Part shown: in pieces, positions 23,717 through 35,722 of the stretch | How the letters are laid out: the number at the start of each line of letters is the position of its first letter | Position numbering within the stretch: the first letter of the stretch is position 1 | The notes under the pieces: model-generated | Database searches by the model: none | What the model saw: only the letters and a program-made list of their open reading frames with translations | Told to the model about the DNA's origin: nothing | Program-made: the position numbers and the translations under genes | DNA from: Rhodosporidiobolus odoratus | Lineage: Eukaryota > Basidiomycota > Microbotryomycetes > Sporidiobolales > Sporidiobolaceae | Assembly (NCBI GenBank): GCA_034387635.1 | Contig: JAOANU010000008.1 | Span: forward strand, 62,001-126,000 | Length of the DNA stretch: 64,000 nucleotides | Direction: 5' to 3'

Positions 23717-26700
23717 TCAGCCGCGGTAGCGCTCCTTCTCCCAGCTCCTCCACAGGCTTCGAAGCACACTGCGCTCTGCCTCTTCTTCCTCCCCGAGGAA
23801 ACCTTTCATGAGCGCTTCCTTCTCCCACTTCCCCATCGAGTCCAGCACCTCAAACAGCCCGCCCTGCAGCTCGTTGCGTAGAGATGACGGGATGGCGCAG
23901 GTCGGGTGAACGCAGCTTCGCAGGTAGGTGAGGAGGAGGAACGGAGCGTGCTTGGAAAGTGGTGCCGCAAGGGATGTTGTAGTCGCCGGTCCTTCGTCTG
24001 CTGTGTTTTCCGGGTTCGTCTTGCGCTTGACGACTTGCGCGGTCGTTCTCGAGGTAAGAGCTCCGAGAAGTCGACCGACCGCTTTAGCCTCCGTACAGCC
24101 AATCGCAGTGGCGCCGCCTTCCCATACCCATGGAGGGAAAGACATCCTCGCCTCGCGTTCCGCCCGTTGTCCCAGTCCGAGCGAGAGATCGAGATCATCG
24201 ACAGATAGTGGCATCGCTCCTTGTGCCGTGCCACCGCGGCGAAGAATGGTAACCGCGCCCGCAATTCCGGAGACGAGGAGGGGGAAGAGCGGAACGACGT
24301 GGTCTTTGCGGTGGCGGACGAGATGTGTGAGTGTGCTGACGAGGGAGAGGAACAGATCGCTGACGACCTGGGGTGAAGACGTAGCAGGACGAGGTGGTAA
24401 GGTTGACGAGGGGGTAGACTGAAGAAGGTGAAGCAGGAGAGAGATTGTCGCGCTGATGTTGAGACGGGACAGGAGCATCGGCTGCGAAGAAAGCAAGGCG
24501 AGTCAGAAGACTCCTCGAGCTGTCTTCGGATGTGAAGGACTCACACGCTCAGCAGAGACGCTTTCGAGGAAGTGCGCGGCGACGAAGAAGGCCCGGACGG
24601 CCACGTCGCCATCTTGCCCTTCCCCTCGTTCGACGAGAGCAGCGGCATGACGGATGAGGTCGGATAGCGCAGCACCAGCGTACCGGCTCGATCCTGTAGT
24701 TCCGACCCAGTCAGTTGCGCTGATCCCGAATGTAGTCGGAGAACGGATGCACACCTTCGGGTCCATCCCGGAGGAGAACGAAACTCAGTTTGAACACTTG
24801 TGCCACCTCGTCCAGTATTGCGGCAGACAACTCGCCAGACACCAGAGTCCCGACCATGCAGCAAACGCTGTCGAGGATGGCACCGTAATCTTCGAGCGAA
24901 ATCGCCGAGGTGCAGCGCACGAGATGACCGTCGAGTTCTGCGATCGGGGAAAAGGATGAGCGGAGTCTAAATTGAGGGAAGGACGACGGCACGGACCTGA
25001 CGAAGCAAGGACTTGACGGAACATTGCATGCGATGCAAGGAAAGTTTCGTAGAGCTTTCTTGACGGTGTTCGCTGGACGCGATGACTGAAGAGCTGGCTG
25101 AGAGCTAGAACCGTTCTCGCTGCAGTAGGTCGCGTCGGCATAGACGGCAGCTGGGCTAGTACAGCGCGGAGTGCATGATCGGTGAAGGTATCCAAGGTGG
25201 ACGCTGAAAGTGACTGAATCAGCGGATACCTTGCAAGGGCGACAGGGAACTAACGCACTAAAGTTCTCATTGCGACTTTCCATCCGTGCCGAGACGACGG
25301 AAAGCGAACAACTCGCCTCTAGAAGGTCGGCGAGCTCGAAGATCGCCTGGCTGTCACTCTTCAGTACCGCTGATGCCGCGAGCAGAATTCGACGGAATGA
25401 TTTGCGACTACCTTCGACCGCCGATGTGTAGGTAACGAGAAGGTTAGGCGGTAGCCTGCAGGAAACCGTGAGTCAGGTGAGGCAGAGGAAAGAGAGATAG
25501 ATGGACGAACTCGGAAAGGGCCGGGAAGGCTATGGCTAGCGTTTCCAGCAGCAGGAGGAACGCGCTGCCTTCTACTGTGACATCGAGGGAAGATTTTGCT
25601 GTTGATGCCGACGATTTGTCCAGCGGACTCGTGCCGAAGGACTCCAACAGCGGCAGGACATCCTTCCCTTCCTGCGTCGTCTTGAGCTTGTCGATGGCAT
25701 CCCTGCAGAATCACACATGTCAATCCTCCGTGCTGAGCAAACCGGGGTCGAGCGAAGGGAACGCACAGCACAAATGAGCGATAAAGCTGTAGCGTCGCCT
25801 TTCTCCCACCGGGTAGGGTCGAGCTTAGAATGCGAGGTACAGCTGACGAAAGCCCCGGCTGTGACTCGTGTCCGGGATCAGTCACCGTCATACATGGGTA
25901 TATGCGTGAAGGAGGGATGACAGCGCACCGTGATGCCGCCGACAGAGTCGACGAACAGCCTGAGATTCCGTTGAACAGTCTCCTTCGTAGCGACGTCCAG
26001 CTCCGCCTCGCCCCGACTGAGCCACAAGTCGAGTGAAACAGCTCGTTCTGCGAGCTGTGTTCGCGTCGAGCGGGAAAGCGATTCGAGAGGGACCAGGGCC
26101 ATGACTGAAGACAGCAGGCTTGCGGTGTTGACAAGGGTGGCGGGGGAAAGAGAGCGAAGGGAAGAGAGTGTTTTTGCGTCGAGTTCGTCGAAATTGTTCG
26201 GAGACGTGAGATTCGGTAGGGAGGCGAGCGCAACGACTTTCGATTGAAAGATGGCTGGTAAAAATAAACCAAGTCAATACGGTGAAAATTCGAATAGGCG
26301 ACAATGAGCGCTAACTTTGTAAGCGTTGAAGCTCCCAGAAGTCTGCGCGTCGGAGAAGACGGATTGTAGCGCCATTCGTCGAGAGATCGGCAGAGGTCGA
26401 AGTTTGGCTCAAGCAGCGAAGGATCGGGGAGAGGAGCACGTCGAGCTGAGCGTCTGAACCGATCGTCCTGACAAGCAGCGAAGGAGGTTAGTCGACAGAT
26501 GCACGGGAAACGGCAAACCGACCTACACGATGATCAGCAACCAGCGCCTCGAGATCAGCTCCCACAAAGCAACAGGGACTTCTTTGTCCCCCATGCCGCG
26601 CATAAACGAAGAGGCGCGAGTAGAGTCGCCGGACTCGGCCAAGCGGACCAGTATGGCCTGCAGCAGTGCTTGCCCGTTGCCTTCGGACAAGGCTTTCGAG

Positions 26701-28986
26701 TATCCGAGTTCGAGGTATTGGAGCAGGGTGCGAGCCTGTATGTATCTGTATCAGTATTTAGGCTGGCCATGCAAGAGAATCAGGCAACGGAAGAAGGCAA
26801 CTTACAGCGACAACCACCGCCTCCCCTCTGCCTGTCTCAACAATCTTCCGCAAGGCTTCCTGTTCTTCCGCCGTGAGGCGCCACCACTCTTGGCCCTCTC
26901 CCGCAGCATCCTCAAGCAGCCGTTCCGACGCCAAACGTTCCACCATCGTGTACCTCACTTCGAGGAGCTCGACCAGCACCTCGAGCTCTGGATCTCTCGC
27001 CAGTACCGGCTCTTCCGCAACTCCTCCCGACTTCCGTCTCTTCTTGCCCTCCTTTGCGCCATCCCGCTTCTTCCCCGGCGACGACGAGGCAGCGCCGTCC
27101 GCCCTACGATAGGCAGTCAGTTTGGGCTTGAAGAGCTCGTCAACCAAGGTCTCGACGGGGACCACCAACGACGACAGTGCGGCGGAGGGTATGTGCGCAA
27201 CAAAGAGACCGGCGAGTCGAAGACGGCCAACGACGGAAGTGAGCTGATCGGCGGAAGGGGAGGGTGGGAGTGAAACCCTTCGTCGCTTTGCCGGACTCGG
27301 CTCGTCGTGATCAGAGCCTGAGACCGATGGGTCGTAGGCTTCGGACAGGGGCTTGATAAGGTCGGAGAAGATGTTGAGGGCGCTGTCGGCACCTCCGCTG
27401 AGGTTGTTCATGGCGTGAGTCAGATCCTCGGAAGTGAGGTACGCGGCGAGAAGGTTGTTGACGTTGAGGGTAGTCTTGGAGCTAGCGAGGGCGTCAGCGA
27501 CGAGACTGAGGAAAGCTGGAACGGTGAGGGAACGAGAATGGTGCGCGACGAGCTGATTTAGGAAGATTGCCACAGCAGACGGTGAATTGTCGATGGAGGC
27601 GGCAGTTCGTGCGAGAAGGGAGAAAATAGTCGATAGTTCGGGCTCGACCGCGTCATACGACAGGCGGGAGACGGCTGCGAGCACGTCGATGGTCGCTTGC
27701 TCGAGGGTGACGGCCTCCGATAATTGGAGACGAGCAGTTGCACCTCTGGCAATGGTTGGGAGTAAACCTTCCCAGGCTTCGTCCGCTTGACCGGCACGGT
27801 ACAGGTCGTCTCGTTCGATCACGGCTAGCACGCCGGCCAAAGCACCAGCTTTCTCGCCTGCAGCACCTTTTCCTTCTGCTCCTTTAGCTTGCTCCTCGGC
27901 ACTCTGCCACCCGATGAGCTCGACCACCCCTTGCAGCCATCGTGCGGCAAGCTCACGCTGCCTGGTCAACCCTAAAACCTCGAGGGCACTCTTCTGTGCG
28001 CTCGGCGTAGGGAAAGTTGCCTTGGCGGGGAGGGGGAAGAGGGTGGTAGAGTGCGCGGAAATGGCGGAGAAGTAAGAAGACGTGAAGGCGGGCAGGGCGG
28101 ATAGAACGGAAGAGTATGTCGCGGGTGGAAGGGAGGTGAGCGCGGCGAGAAGTTCGGATTCGGGGCCAGGTGCCGAGCTCTGCGATGAGCCCCCGCCGAT
28201 GTACGACTCGCGAGCTAGACCGCGGCGGAGGTTCTCTACGTTGAACAGGGCGAGCTGGATGGTGTGAAGGAGTGCAAGGCGGAAAGGAGAGGTGGATGCT
28301 GTGAGCTGGAGAAGGGATAGTAGTTTGGGTAGGAGGGCGAGAGTCTGCGCGGGGATCTGCGGAGTATACATACTGAGCAACTGGAGAGCGTGTTCGAGAA
28401 GGAATGTCAGACTGACCCTTTTGCCAGCTTTGCCCGCCTCGAAGACGACACTCCGCAAGGCCCTCAGCCATACAACCGCCAACTCTTCCCACATCTTCCG
28501 TTCTTCTGCATCGACAGGCAAACTTCGGTCCTCGAGACAAAGCAGGCTGGCGGACAGAAGCTTGTCGTAGCTGTCGAGGCCAGCTTCCGGTGTCGCCTTG
28601 CGCATTGCAGCCTGCGCCAGTATACGCCATGTCCTCACGACAGGTCGCAGCAAGGCTGCTGAGCGCATGTCGACATGCTCTGAGTAGACGACGGCGAAGG
28701 AGACGAAGATGGGGAGAAGAGCAGAGGGAGTGGACGTCGAGGAAATGGCTTCAGTGACTCGAGCCAACACCTCCCATAGTTGTACTTTGACGAGGGGCGA
28801 GTCGCTGGACGCATTCCTCGTCGACTTGAGGAGGACTTCAAGCGCCCAGTCGCGAACGAGGGGAGGTAGAGAGGTCGAAGAGGGCGAGGCATCGAGGGCG
28901 GCGGAAGCACGTTCTAGCTTGTCGGGGAGGGGCGTGGTGGGTGAGCGGAGTGCGAATAGGAGCTGCTGTTCGCCCTGTGCTGCCAT
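23717..28986 (-). CDS. URB2: Nucleolar ribosome-biogenesis factor Urb2/Npa2
   Basis: A very large alpha-helical repeat protein of the nucleolus that takes part in early 60S pre-rRNA processing with Npa1/Urb1. Exons 28986-26806, 26735-26527, 26467-26316, 26254-25929, 25858-25767, 25702-25511, 25455-25259, 25203-24997, 24937-24755, 24693-24545 and 24481-23717 join to 1550 residues in one open frame. The C-terminal 250 residues carry the Urb2/Npa2 signature: LTHLVRHRKDHVVPLFPLL, LSKHAPFLLLTYLRS, a GGLFEVLDSMGKWEKEAL helix and the terminal SLWRSWEKERY. Nearly half of the protein lies in the first exon. The start is the first ATG; a TTG-initiated extension was ignored. Length is near that of the human homologue. 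Confidence 0.85.
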
Positions 28987-29270
28987 GACTGGCTGCTTGG
29001 AGGTGATTCTGAGCAAGTCCAAGTTGACCTCGTCCTCCTCATCTCACCTCGGGTGCATGAGCGATCCAAGCTTTCTCTGCCTGTATGGGCTGTACGGTCT
29101 GGATAGGTATCATTAAGTACTGTATAGTAGTGCATGCCAGGCGGACTGAACTCGAACCAGAGGGAGCGCAAGCGAAGTGGTCGAGGAATCCTCTCATGCT
29201 GTAGAAGGGGTTTACGTGAGCAAGGGCACGAGGACTGCGAACGGCAGCAACAAAAGGATAGCACGAGCAA
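28987..29270 (-). promoter_or_regulatory. URB2 upstream region
   Basis: About 285 bp between the URB2 start codon and the first copy of the 497-bp repeat. It must include the URB2 promoter. No specific element was recognised. Confidence 0.4.
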
Positions 29271-29767
29271 AAGGAACTCGCAGCCCGAAAGCCACAAGCT
29301 CCGTCCGAAATATTTCGTCTCTGTGCTAGCCCTGTGGACCACACTCAACAGCAGTGCTCCGTAGGACTAAGAGTCGCCGTGCAATGCGTAGCGCCACTGA
29401 GGGACGCTCACATTCATGAGGTGCGCGCCGAAACCAGGTAAGTATAACTATAGCCTCCACAATGTGTGCTAGCCATGGTAGCAAGAAGGCAGCTCTCTAC
29501 TTCTGGGAAAGTTGGGTTTTCCCAATCGTCTTACCTTAGCTGGACTGGATGTGGTCTGGCTGGGAACACCTCTACAGGGTATACACTGCAGCTTATATCC
29601 AAGGTAGCTGGCAGCGGCATGGCACGCTCTCTGGTCAGGTCCTTCCACGTCCATCCAGCTTGCCTTGCAGAGGGAACCATCCCACATCCGGTTCAAATCG
29701 GCTCTCCTGCTTCTCTTGGTTCTGGTGTGGCTCACTTCTCACACATACAGTGTGGCTGAGCTGCCTC
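29271..29767 (+). repeat. 497-bp direct repeat, left copy
   Basis: This segment, from AAGGAACTCGCAGCCCGAAA to the end in GAGCTGCCTC, recurs in the same orientation at 55054-55550, offset by 25783 bp. By eye the copies are identical, and the frames inside them translate identically. No target-site duplication or TG..CA ends are seen, so it does not look like an LTR pair. The two copies bracket the whole retrotransposon nest. A CCAG|GTAAGTATAAC splice-donor-like site lies near 29440. Confidence 0.85.
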
Positions 29768-30983
29768 AGAAACCCGGCCGTGCAGACAAGAAGGTGGTGC
29801 CGTACAACAATGGTACAAAAAGGTGCAAACCTTCTCCTGCCAATCTCAATCTACTGCCGTACAACACCTTGGCCCCTGTGCTGGACATCCTTGCCTACCC
29901 TCTTTGTGTGCAGCGCCCCAGGTGATATACCGCTGGTATCATGCCACAACATGTTCAGGCTAGAAGACGTCTTCTTGCCAAATCACTTCCAAGAAGCAGC
30001 ACCGCCTGATACCAGAGAGAACTCGAGTGTTGTGAACGCTCTTCAAGAGCTGGCAACAACACCTTGAGGCACCACAGTGTGCATACAGGACCAAGACGCA
30101 ACAAGCTTAAGGGGGACCACAGATCTGGGTGGTTTCCTTGTCGAGACCACATTGAGATGTAGTCAGACAGATCTGACATGGTGTGCAAACACTTGGTTCC
30201 TGTTCTTTGGCTTGGTAGGACACCACACAATTTGAGCTCAGCAAAAAGAGAAAAATGCCCTACCAACAATATGTCATGAGCTGGTCAAGCAGTAGACAGT
30301 ATTTTCTACTGGCTTGTGGCACTGTGGCGTCTGCTAGCCCGTTAGGGAATAAGGACAATATACTGCTGGAGGCTGTAGCAGCCTCACAGTATACAGGAAG
30401 AGCAGACATCAGGTGACCTTCTCAAACTGGCTCCTTCCTGTTGCTGCCTCTGTTGCTGACCAACTGCAGGCACAATCTCCACACTCCATGCAGTATGTCA
30501 AGCTCATTCTATGCCTTACAGGGTGAAGGCAGGGCAGAGGTGAAACCTCAATTTCTGCTACATTGGGCTGTCTTCCGTCTACCCCGACCAACTGTATTGA
30601 GTGTCAGATGTCTCTGACCTATACCTCTGTGTGCATACATGAAGAAGCTGAAACCAGAACATGCAGTGCCAATGATCAAGCAGCAGACAGAAGGCAGCAA
30701 GAACAGGACAAGGTGGGGCAAGTCTGTCCAAGACAGAGGAGAAAGAGACAACTGCGGAACACCTGTCCCCGTTGCAAGCCTCTTACTGTTGCCAGCTCAA
30801 CAAGTAGCAGTATTTGACCAGCTTGCCGCATTCGAGCATATGGGCCTCTGTGCCCATTTCTTATGCCAGCTTTGCCTGCATAGATCCGAAGGCTCTGGTC
30901 TCACCCTTCCCTGACAGTTCAGGCATTGCCTGCACAGCATCTGCAACACAATGACAGTATGTGCTGGCGCAGAATATCCTGCT
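29768..30983. other. Less GC-rich spacer of unknown origin
   Basis: About 1.2 kb with visibly lower GC and many CA/TG words compared with the flanking genes. No frame has the codon bias of the local genes, and no transposase or polymerase motif is seen. A short perfect hairpin (GAGGCTG-TAG-CAGCCTC) is at 30369-30385. It may be a decayed mobile element that formed the original landing site of the nest. Confidence 0.4.
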
Positions 30984-31413
30984 ATAGCGATATGGAACAT
31001 CATTACAGGCGAGAGAGACCACTGTGTGAATGGTGACTAGTGTTAGAGGGAGACGGTATGGACGGGATGGCGTGATGGAACCGACGAGACAGGGAGGATT
31101 CTGAGATGGGGAGACACTCTCAAGTGGAAACGACTTTCTCTTTCTTCAGTCGTCTCTCATCTCTTGTGTGGCTCTCCAGGTACGCCCGTAGTGACCCATG
31201 TTGTATCCGAGTGGTTCCTCATCTCTTGTGTGGCTCTCCAGTGGCTCTTGTTGCAACTAGCAAAGTACAATAGTACGAGTCGACTTACCTGAAGGCCAGA
31301 GGGAACAACGGGCAACTTTTGAAGAAGAGAACGGTAAAAAAGAAAGACAAGATTATAGGCGAAGTGGAGATACTGCACACTGTCTCGACTCCTCTGAGTC
31401 CAGTGGTACAACC
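30984..31413 (-). repeat. Copia-1-family solo LTR, reverse, left part
   Basis: Read in reverse, this stretch aligns with the 412-bp LTR of Copia-1: TAGCGATATG near its start, GGCGAGAGAGA, ACTTACCT, and an AAGAAGAGAA...TTATA block up to 31413. It is interrupted by a 215-bp solo LTR at 31041-31255. Its other half lies at 54341-54529, on the far side of the nest. Divergence is clear, so it is older than the Copia-1 copy inside the nest. No target-site duplication was found. Confidence 0.65.
31041..31255 (+). mobile_element. Solo LTR, fourth family, with target duplication
   Basis: A 215-bp unit beginning TGTTAGAGGGAGACGG and ending CTCTTGTTGCA, flanked by ACTAG at 31036-31040 and 31256-31260. 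The TG..CA ends and the 5-bp duplication show an LTR left by recombination of a full element. It contains a 24-bp direct repeat (31156-31179 and 31218-31241) with GTACGC directly after the first copy. No internal coding region of this family is present in the window. Confidence 0.85.
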
Positions 31414-31509
31414 TGTTAGTCAGGAGGGGTGTTGAATGCAACAAAGTCAACAAAGAAGAAAGTTGGAAGTTGAAGGGAGGTAGAAGAAGGAGGGGGTGGG
31501 TGGCAAGAC
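31414..31509 (+). repeat. Copia-2-family solo LTR, left part
   Basis: Starts TGTTAGTCAGGAGGGGTGTT and matches the first 90 bp or so of the Copia-2 LTR with scattered differences. Preceded by CAACC (31409-31413). The same CAACC follows the right part at 54341-54345, so the two fragments are one solo LTR split by insertion of Gypsy-1. Roughly the last 10-15 bp up to 31509 are of uncertain origin. Confidence 0.75.
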
Positions 31510-31892
31510 TGTGTGTAAGAACCACCGATGTCGAACCTTGGAAGGCGAGACCAGGGATCTGACGGGAAGGATAGGAGCGGGGCGCGGAGGTGGAGAGGGG
31601 CGGCAGAGACCAGAAACAGTGAACCGAGTCTTGTTCTCAGCAATTGCTACTGGGGAAGGGGATGGGAGCGCTAAAGGACAACGAGAGAATCCAGCACGAG
31701 AAGGGGACTACAAATGTTGAGTCAACTTCTACTCCAACTCAACTTGCCCGAACCGAGATTTGAGAAGGTCGGGGTGGTCTGCTTCCGCTGGAAGGCAGAG
31801 GAAGTGAGTAATGGAGTACATGAAAGTATAAGAGGAATGAGACTTAGCAGCCGCTAAGTCGAGTGGAAGGAAGAGAAACCCGAATCCTTACA
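31510..31892 (-). repeat. Inferred 3' LTR of Gypsy-1
   Basis: On the minus strand it would begin TGTAAGGATTCGGG just after a purine-rich tract (AGGAGGGGTGGG) and end TTCTTACACA. The end of the pol frame overlaps its first 40 bp. Because the matching 5' LTR is missing, the boundaries cannot be verified. Confidence 0.5.
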
Positions 31893-34800
31893 CCCACCCC
31901 TCCTAAAAGACGAAAGCGTAGATTTCGTCCAAAGAGAGAGTAGGACCCCGGCACGCCGGCCAGTTGCCGCGGCACGCCGGCCTACAGGCCGCGCAGCATG
32001 CCTTGCATCAACCAATTCCAAGTACGCCCGAAGCAGGTCCGGCGCCTTTTCCGCTAATTCGGCTTCCGGCCTCCATTGGTCTTCGGAAGCAGAATACCCG
32101 AGGTAACGGACTTGGAACTGCCGTTTACCTCGAACCGTCCTATCGCCGACGACCTTTTCGATGAGGTATTCTTCCTCGGCGGCGGCGGCAGCGTGAACGG
32201 CCGGAGGCGGAGAGGGAAGGGCGCGAGAAGGGAAACGAGAGTCGTCGTTAGGGAAGTAGGGGCGCAGTTTGGAGGCGTGAATTCGGGGATGAACATGGAT
32301 ATGGGGAGGGAAGGCGATAGTGTAGGAGGATTTGGAAACGTCGGCGGCGAGGATCTCGAACGGACCGAGGTATTTCGGGATGAATTTGCCGGAAAGAACA
32401 TGGGGAAATTGCATGCCGGCGGACGAAACATAGACTTTGGACCTGACGGAGAAAGTTGCCGAGTCCTGCCGGCGAGACTTATTAGCGGAGTGAACCATTT
32501 CGACTCGAGAGGCAATGAGCGCGTCAGTGCAGCGCAACCAGTCTAGACGTGCGTTTTCGCCTCGAAGTGTAAGGTCGGCGTCAAGCCCCGTCCATCCGGT
32601 GGTCGGCCACGACGACGGGAGGAAGCCGTAAATGATTTCGAAAGGAGAGGACCCCGTGGCGGACGAGGCGGCGCTGTTGAGCGCGAATTCGCAAGTTGCG
32701 AGCTTGAGTGCCCAGTCCTCAGGGCAGTCTTCGCAGACGGCACGAAGGATCTGACCAACAACTTTGTTGGTGGCTTCGGAGCGTCCATCGGTTTGTGGGT
32801 GAGCGGAGGAGGAAAACCAAAGGGAGGTATCGAGCCGAGCGTGGAGCGCGCGCCAGAAGCGAGCCGTGAATTTTGGGTCGCGATCGGATACGATGGATTT
32901 TTGGAGACCGAAACGGCGGTATACGGAATCGTAGTAGTGATCGGCGACTTGTTCGGCGGATGCGGAAGAAGAGAGAGGAATGAGGACTACTGCACGGGAC
33001 AAAAGATCAGTGACGCTTAAGATAGAATCGACCAGCGCCCCTTGATACAGGACCGGAGGGAGTCCGACGACGAAATCCATAGACGCTTCAGCCCACGGAC
33101 GATCGGGCACGGGCAGAGGGTGAAGTAGACCAAAGGGTCTGGACGTCGAAGACTTTGCGCGAGCGCAAGTCTCGCAGCTTTTAACGTAATCTACCGCGTC
33201 ACGGTGCATAGACGGCCACCAGAAAGCCCGTCGCAAGTAGTCGAGGGTTTTGACAGCACTGAGATGACCGAGGATGCGATGCGCATGCTCGAGAACCGCC
33301 TCGACAAATGAAGGCTGAACGTTGTTGTCCGTCTTGTAGGTACCCGCCGGTACATACAGCTGCCAGTCTGCCCCGTTTTCTTGGAAGAGGAAGTTATCGG
33401 GGGACAGATGGAAGGACGGGTAAGCTGAAAGGTCGGGGAGGATTTTGCGACTCAGAGTGTCGTTCGGAAGAGCCGAAGATAGAGCCGAGGTGAACGACGG
33501 GGGAAAGGCGGCGAGAAGGCGAGTAGATGGTGCAGGTACGACCGGTGCGACAAGAGGTGGCAGTGGCGTAGCGGTAGTCGACGAGACAACGGCGGAAGAT
33601 AGAGCGAAAACGGCGAGGACCATTTTTGCTGAAGGGGAAGAAGGGAAAGGTTCTGCATCATCGTGTGACGTGGGCGGCTCTTGGGCTTCGGGAAGGGCTA
33701 GCCATGAATCGTCTGCGCATAGTTCGGCGAGACGAGACAGAGAGTCAGCTAAGACGTTCTTTTTGCCCGGGATGAAAGCCCAAGACAAGGAAAATTGGGA
33801 CAAGGTTTCCCATAACCGCACATGCCGACGGGTTAGCTTAGGGTTTTGATCCCAATACGTCTTCAGCGGCATGTGGTCGGTTACCACGGTGACGTCCCAA
33901 CCTAACAATAATTCCCGGAAGGAAAGGCAGTTGTTGAGGACGGCGAGGAGTTCTTGATCTGTGGTGTGGTAATTTCGTTGCGCCGAATTGAACTTGGCTG
34001 AATGATAACGGAAAGGACGAGCATCCTCGATAGAGGTTCCTTGACCAATCCAACCACCGTAACCGAGAATTGATGTGTCGGAGAAGACAAAGAGTTTCTC
34101 GACGCCGGATTCCAACTTGGCAATGTCGAGGGGCGCCAACGTTTGCGGTACGAGAGACTTGATCAATTGGAATGCCGCGTCACATGCGGGACTCCAGTCC
34201 CAGTCGACTTTGCCGGTAAGCCGAGTGATGGGAGCTGCTAGTTCACTCAACCTAGGAAGGTGATCGCTCATCCACTGAACGGTGCCCATGAAACGTAAGA
34301 CGTCTTTCACGTTTCGAGGGACCGGCCACTCCTTGACAGCGTCCCATTTCTTGGGATCGACCTCGATGCCGTCGTCGGTGATGATCGAACCGAGGGCTTC
34401 AAGTTGGGAGGCGAAGAAATCGACCTTGTCGCGGGAGAGGAAAAAGCGGTAGTGGCGGAGGGTGGTGAGAACGATTTCTAAGAGAGTAAGATGAGCTCGA
34501 TAGGTCTGCGAGTACACAAAAACGTCATCGTAGAAAACGTCGACGCCACGACCCAGAAGCTTAGAAAACATGAGATTGCACACCCGATGCATGGTATCGG
34601 GGGCGTCCGTATCACCTTGTTGAAGGACTCGGGAAACGTAGGTCCCTGTCGGGGTAACGAAACCCGACGAAGGAACCGAGTCCGGTTCGAGCCGGATTTG
34701 CTCGTAAGCTGCCTTGAAGTCCAGTTTCGTACGACGTTTGGCGGACGCGACGTTACTGCGAACCCCTTTCATGTCAGGGATTGGTGAGATGAGTTTCACC

Positions 34801-34962
34801 GTATTGGCGTTACGTGGCTTGAGGTTGATGACGAAACACGCTTGGGACGGGTCATGTTTCGGAACGGCAAACATCGAACAAGCGGAATCGAGAGCGGCGG
34901 GTGCCCAGTAACCGGTCTCGACAAATTTCAAGACATGCGCCCGCCACTGCTGCTGATACCGG
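31854..34962 (-). pseudogene. Gypsy-1 pol fragment: RT, RNase H, integrase, chromodomain
   Basis: An open frame of just over 1000 codons, cut upstream by Copia-1. Reverse transcriptase shows [10 protein letters not shown] and the active-site FYDDVFVYS. RNase H shows FVFSDTS and TTDQELLAV. Integrase has the zinc-finger block HRILGHL...CETCARAK and the catalytic region DFVVGLPP...SDRDPKF...HPQTDGRSE. The last 60 residues form a chromodomain ([15 protein letters not shown]...FQVRYLGY...DQWRPE), which marks the chromovirus branch that targets heterochromatin. This part contains no stop, but the element as a whole is disrupted. Confidence 0.92.
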
Positions 34963-34967
34963 GCCGG

Positions 34968-35379
34968 TGTTGGTTGCGAGAGTAGTTCAGGGTGGGCGGA
35001 AGACTTGAGGAGGAGTTGATGTTTGGTTTGGGAAGGTCGAAGTCGGAGAGATGAATCTTTCTTCTCTCTTTCTCGCTTCGCTTCACCTCGGTTCTTGTTC
35101 TCCGTTACTTCTTTGGTTAGCCACTACCTTTCCCAAGTTGTTCCTATCCCTCCTTCGTCGGTGTTACCTTCGTGCCTGGGAGAATTGTGAGACAGTCCGT
35201 CGTACTACCTACACTTCCCTATATAACCTCGTCTTCCTTTCTTTCCTTTCTCTTCTTCACCGTTCACACTTCGTTCTCTCTCGCCTCTAGGTAAGTAGTC
35301 CTTTCTTAGTTAGCTGCTATACCATACACCGTTCACACTTCGTTCTCTCTCGCCTCTAGCGAGGCATCATATCGCTACA
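34968..35379 (+). repeat. Copia-1 left LTR
   Basis: 412 bp, TGTTGGTTGC to ATCGCTACA. It contains a 33-bp direct repeat (35258-35290 and 35327-35359) ending CGCCTCTAG; the first copy is followed by GTAAGTAG. A TATATAA-like box precedes the repeat near 35221. Confidence 0.93.
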
Positions 35380-35722
35380 GATTCGCAGTCAGAGCTCTCG
35401 CCGACTACAACGTCCGCGACACCCTAGGCTTACGCTAATTGCCTGAACGGTCACCACCATTTCCGGTTCAACCACTCCGATCGCTACCTCACCAGATCGG
35501 TCGCCTGCAGCGACAACTCCCCCCGTACTACCTTCCTCTTCCACTCGGACTACCTTTCCTTCGGCTCTCCTCGTTCCACCTGAATCCGTAGTCGTCAACT
35601 TACCCGGTGAATCACCCGGTAGTTACATCTTCTCCCGTCGGAACTCTCCAGCCCCCGCCTCTCCTCTACCCGGACCTTCTCAATTCGCTTCTGCACTTTC
35701 TTCACCTCCTCTTCCTATCGTC

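Noticed and set aside
26987..29022. Upstream extension of the URB2 frame to 29022
   Set aside because: The extension starts at TTG, not ATG. The ATG at 28986 is used instead.
29140..29215. tRNA-like T-arm (GGTTCGAGTTC on the minus strand)
   Set aside because: No matching acceptor stem, D-arm or A box at the right distance, and the T-stem pairs only partly.
29588..29710. SINE-like B box (GGTTCAAATCG) inside the 497-bp repeat
   Set aside because: Only one Pol III box is recognisable. There is no A box at normal spacing and no tail, so a SINE call is not supported.
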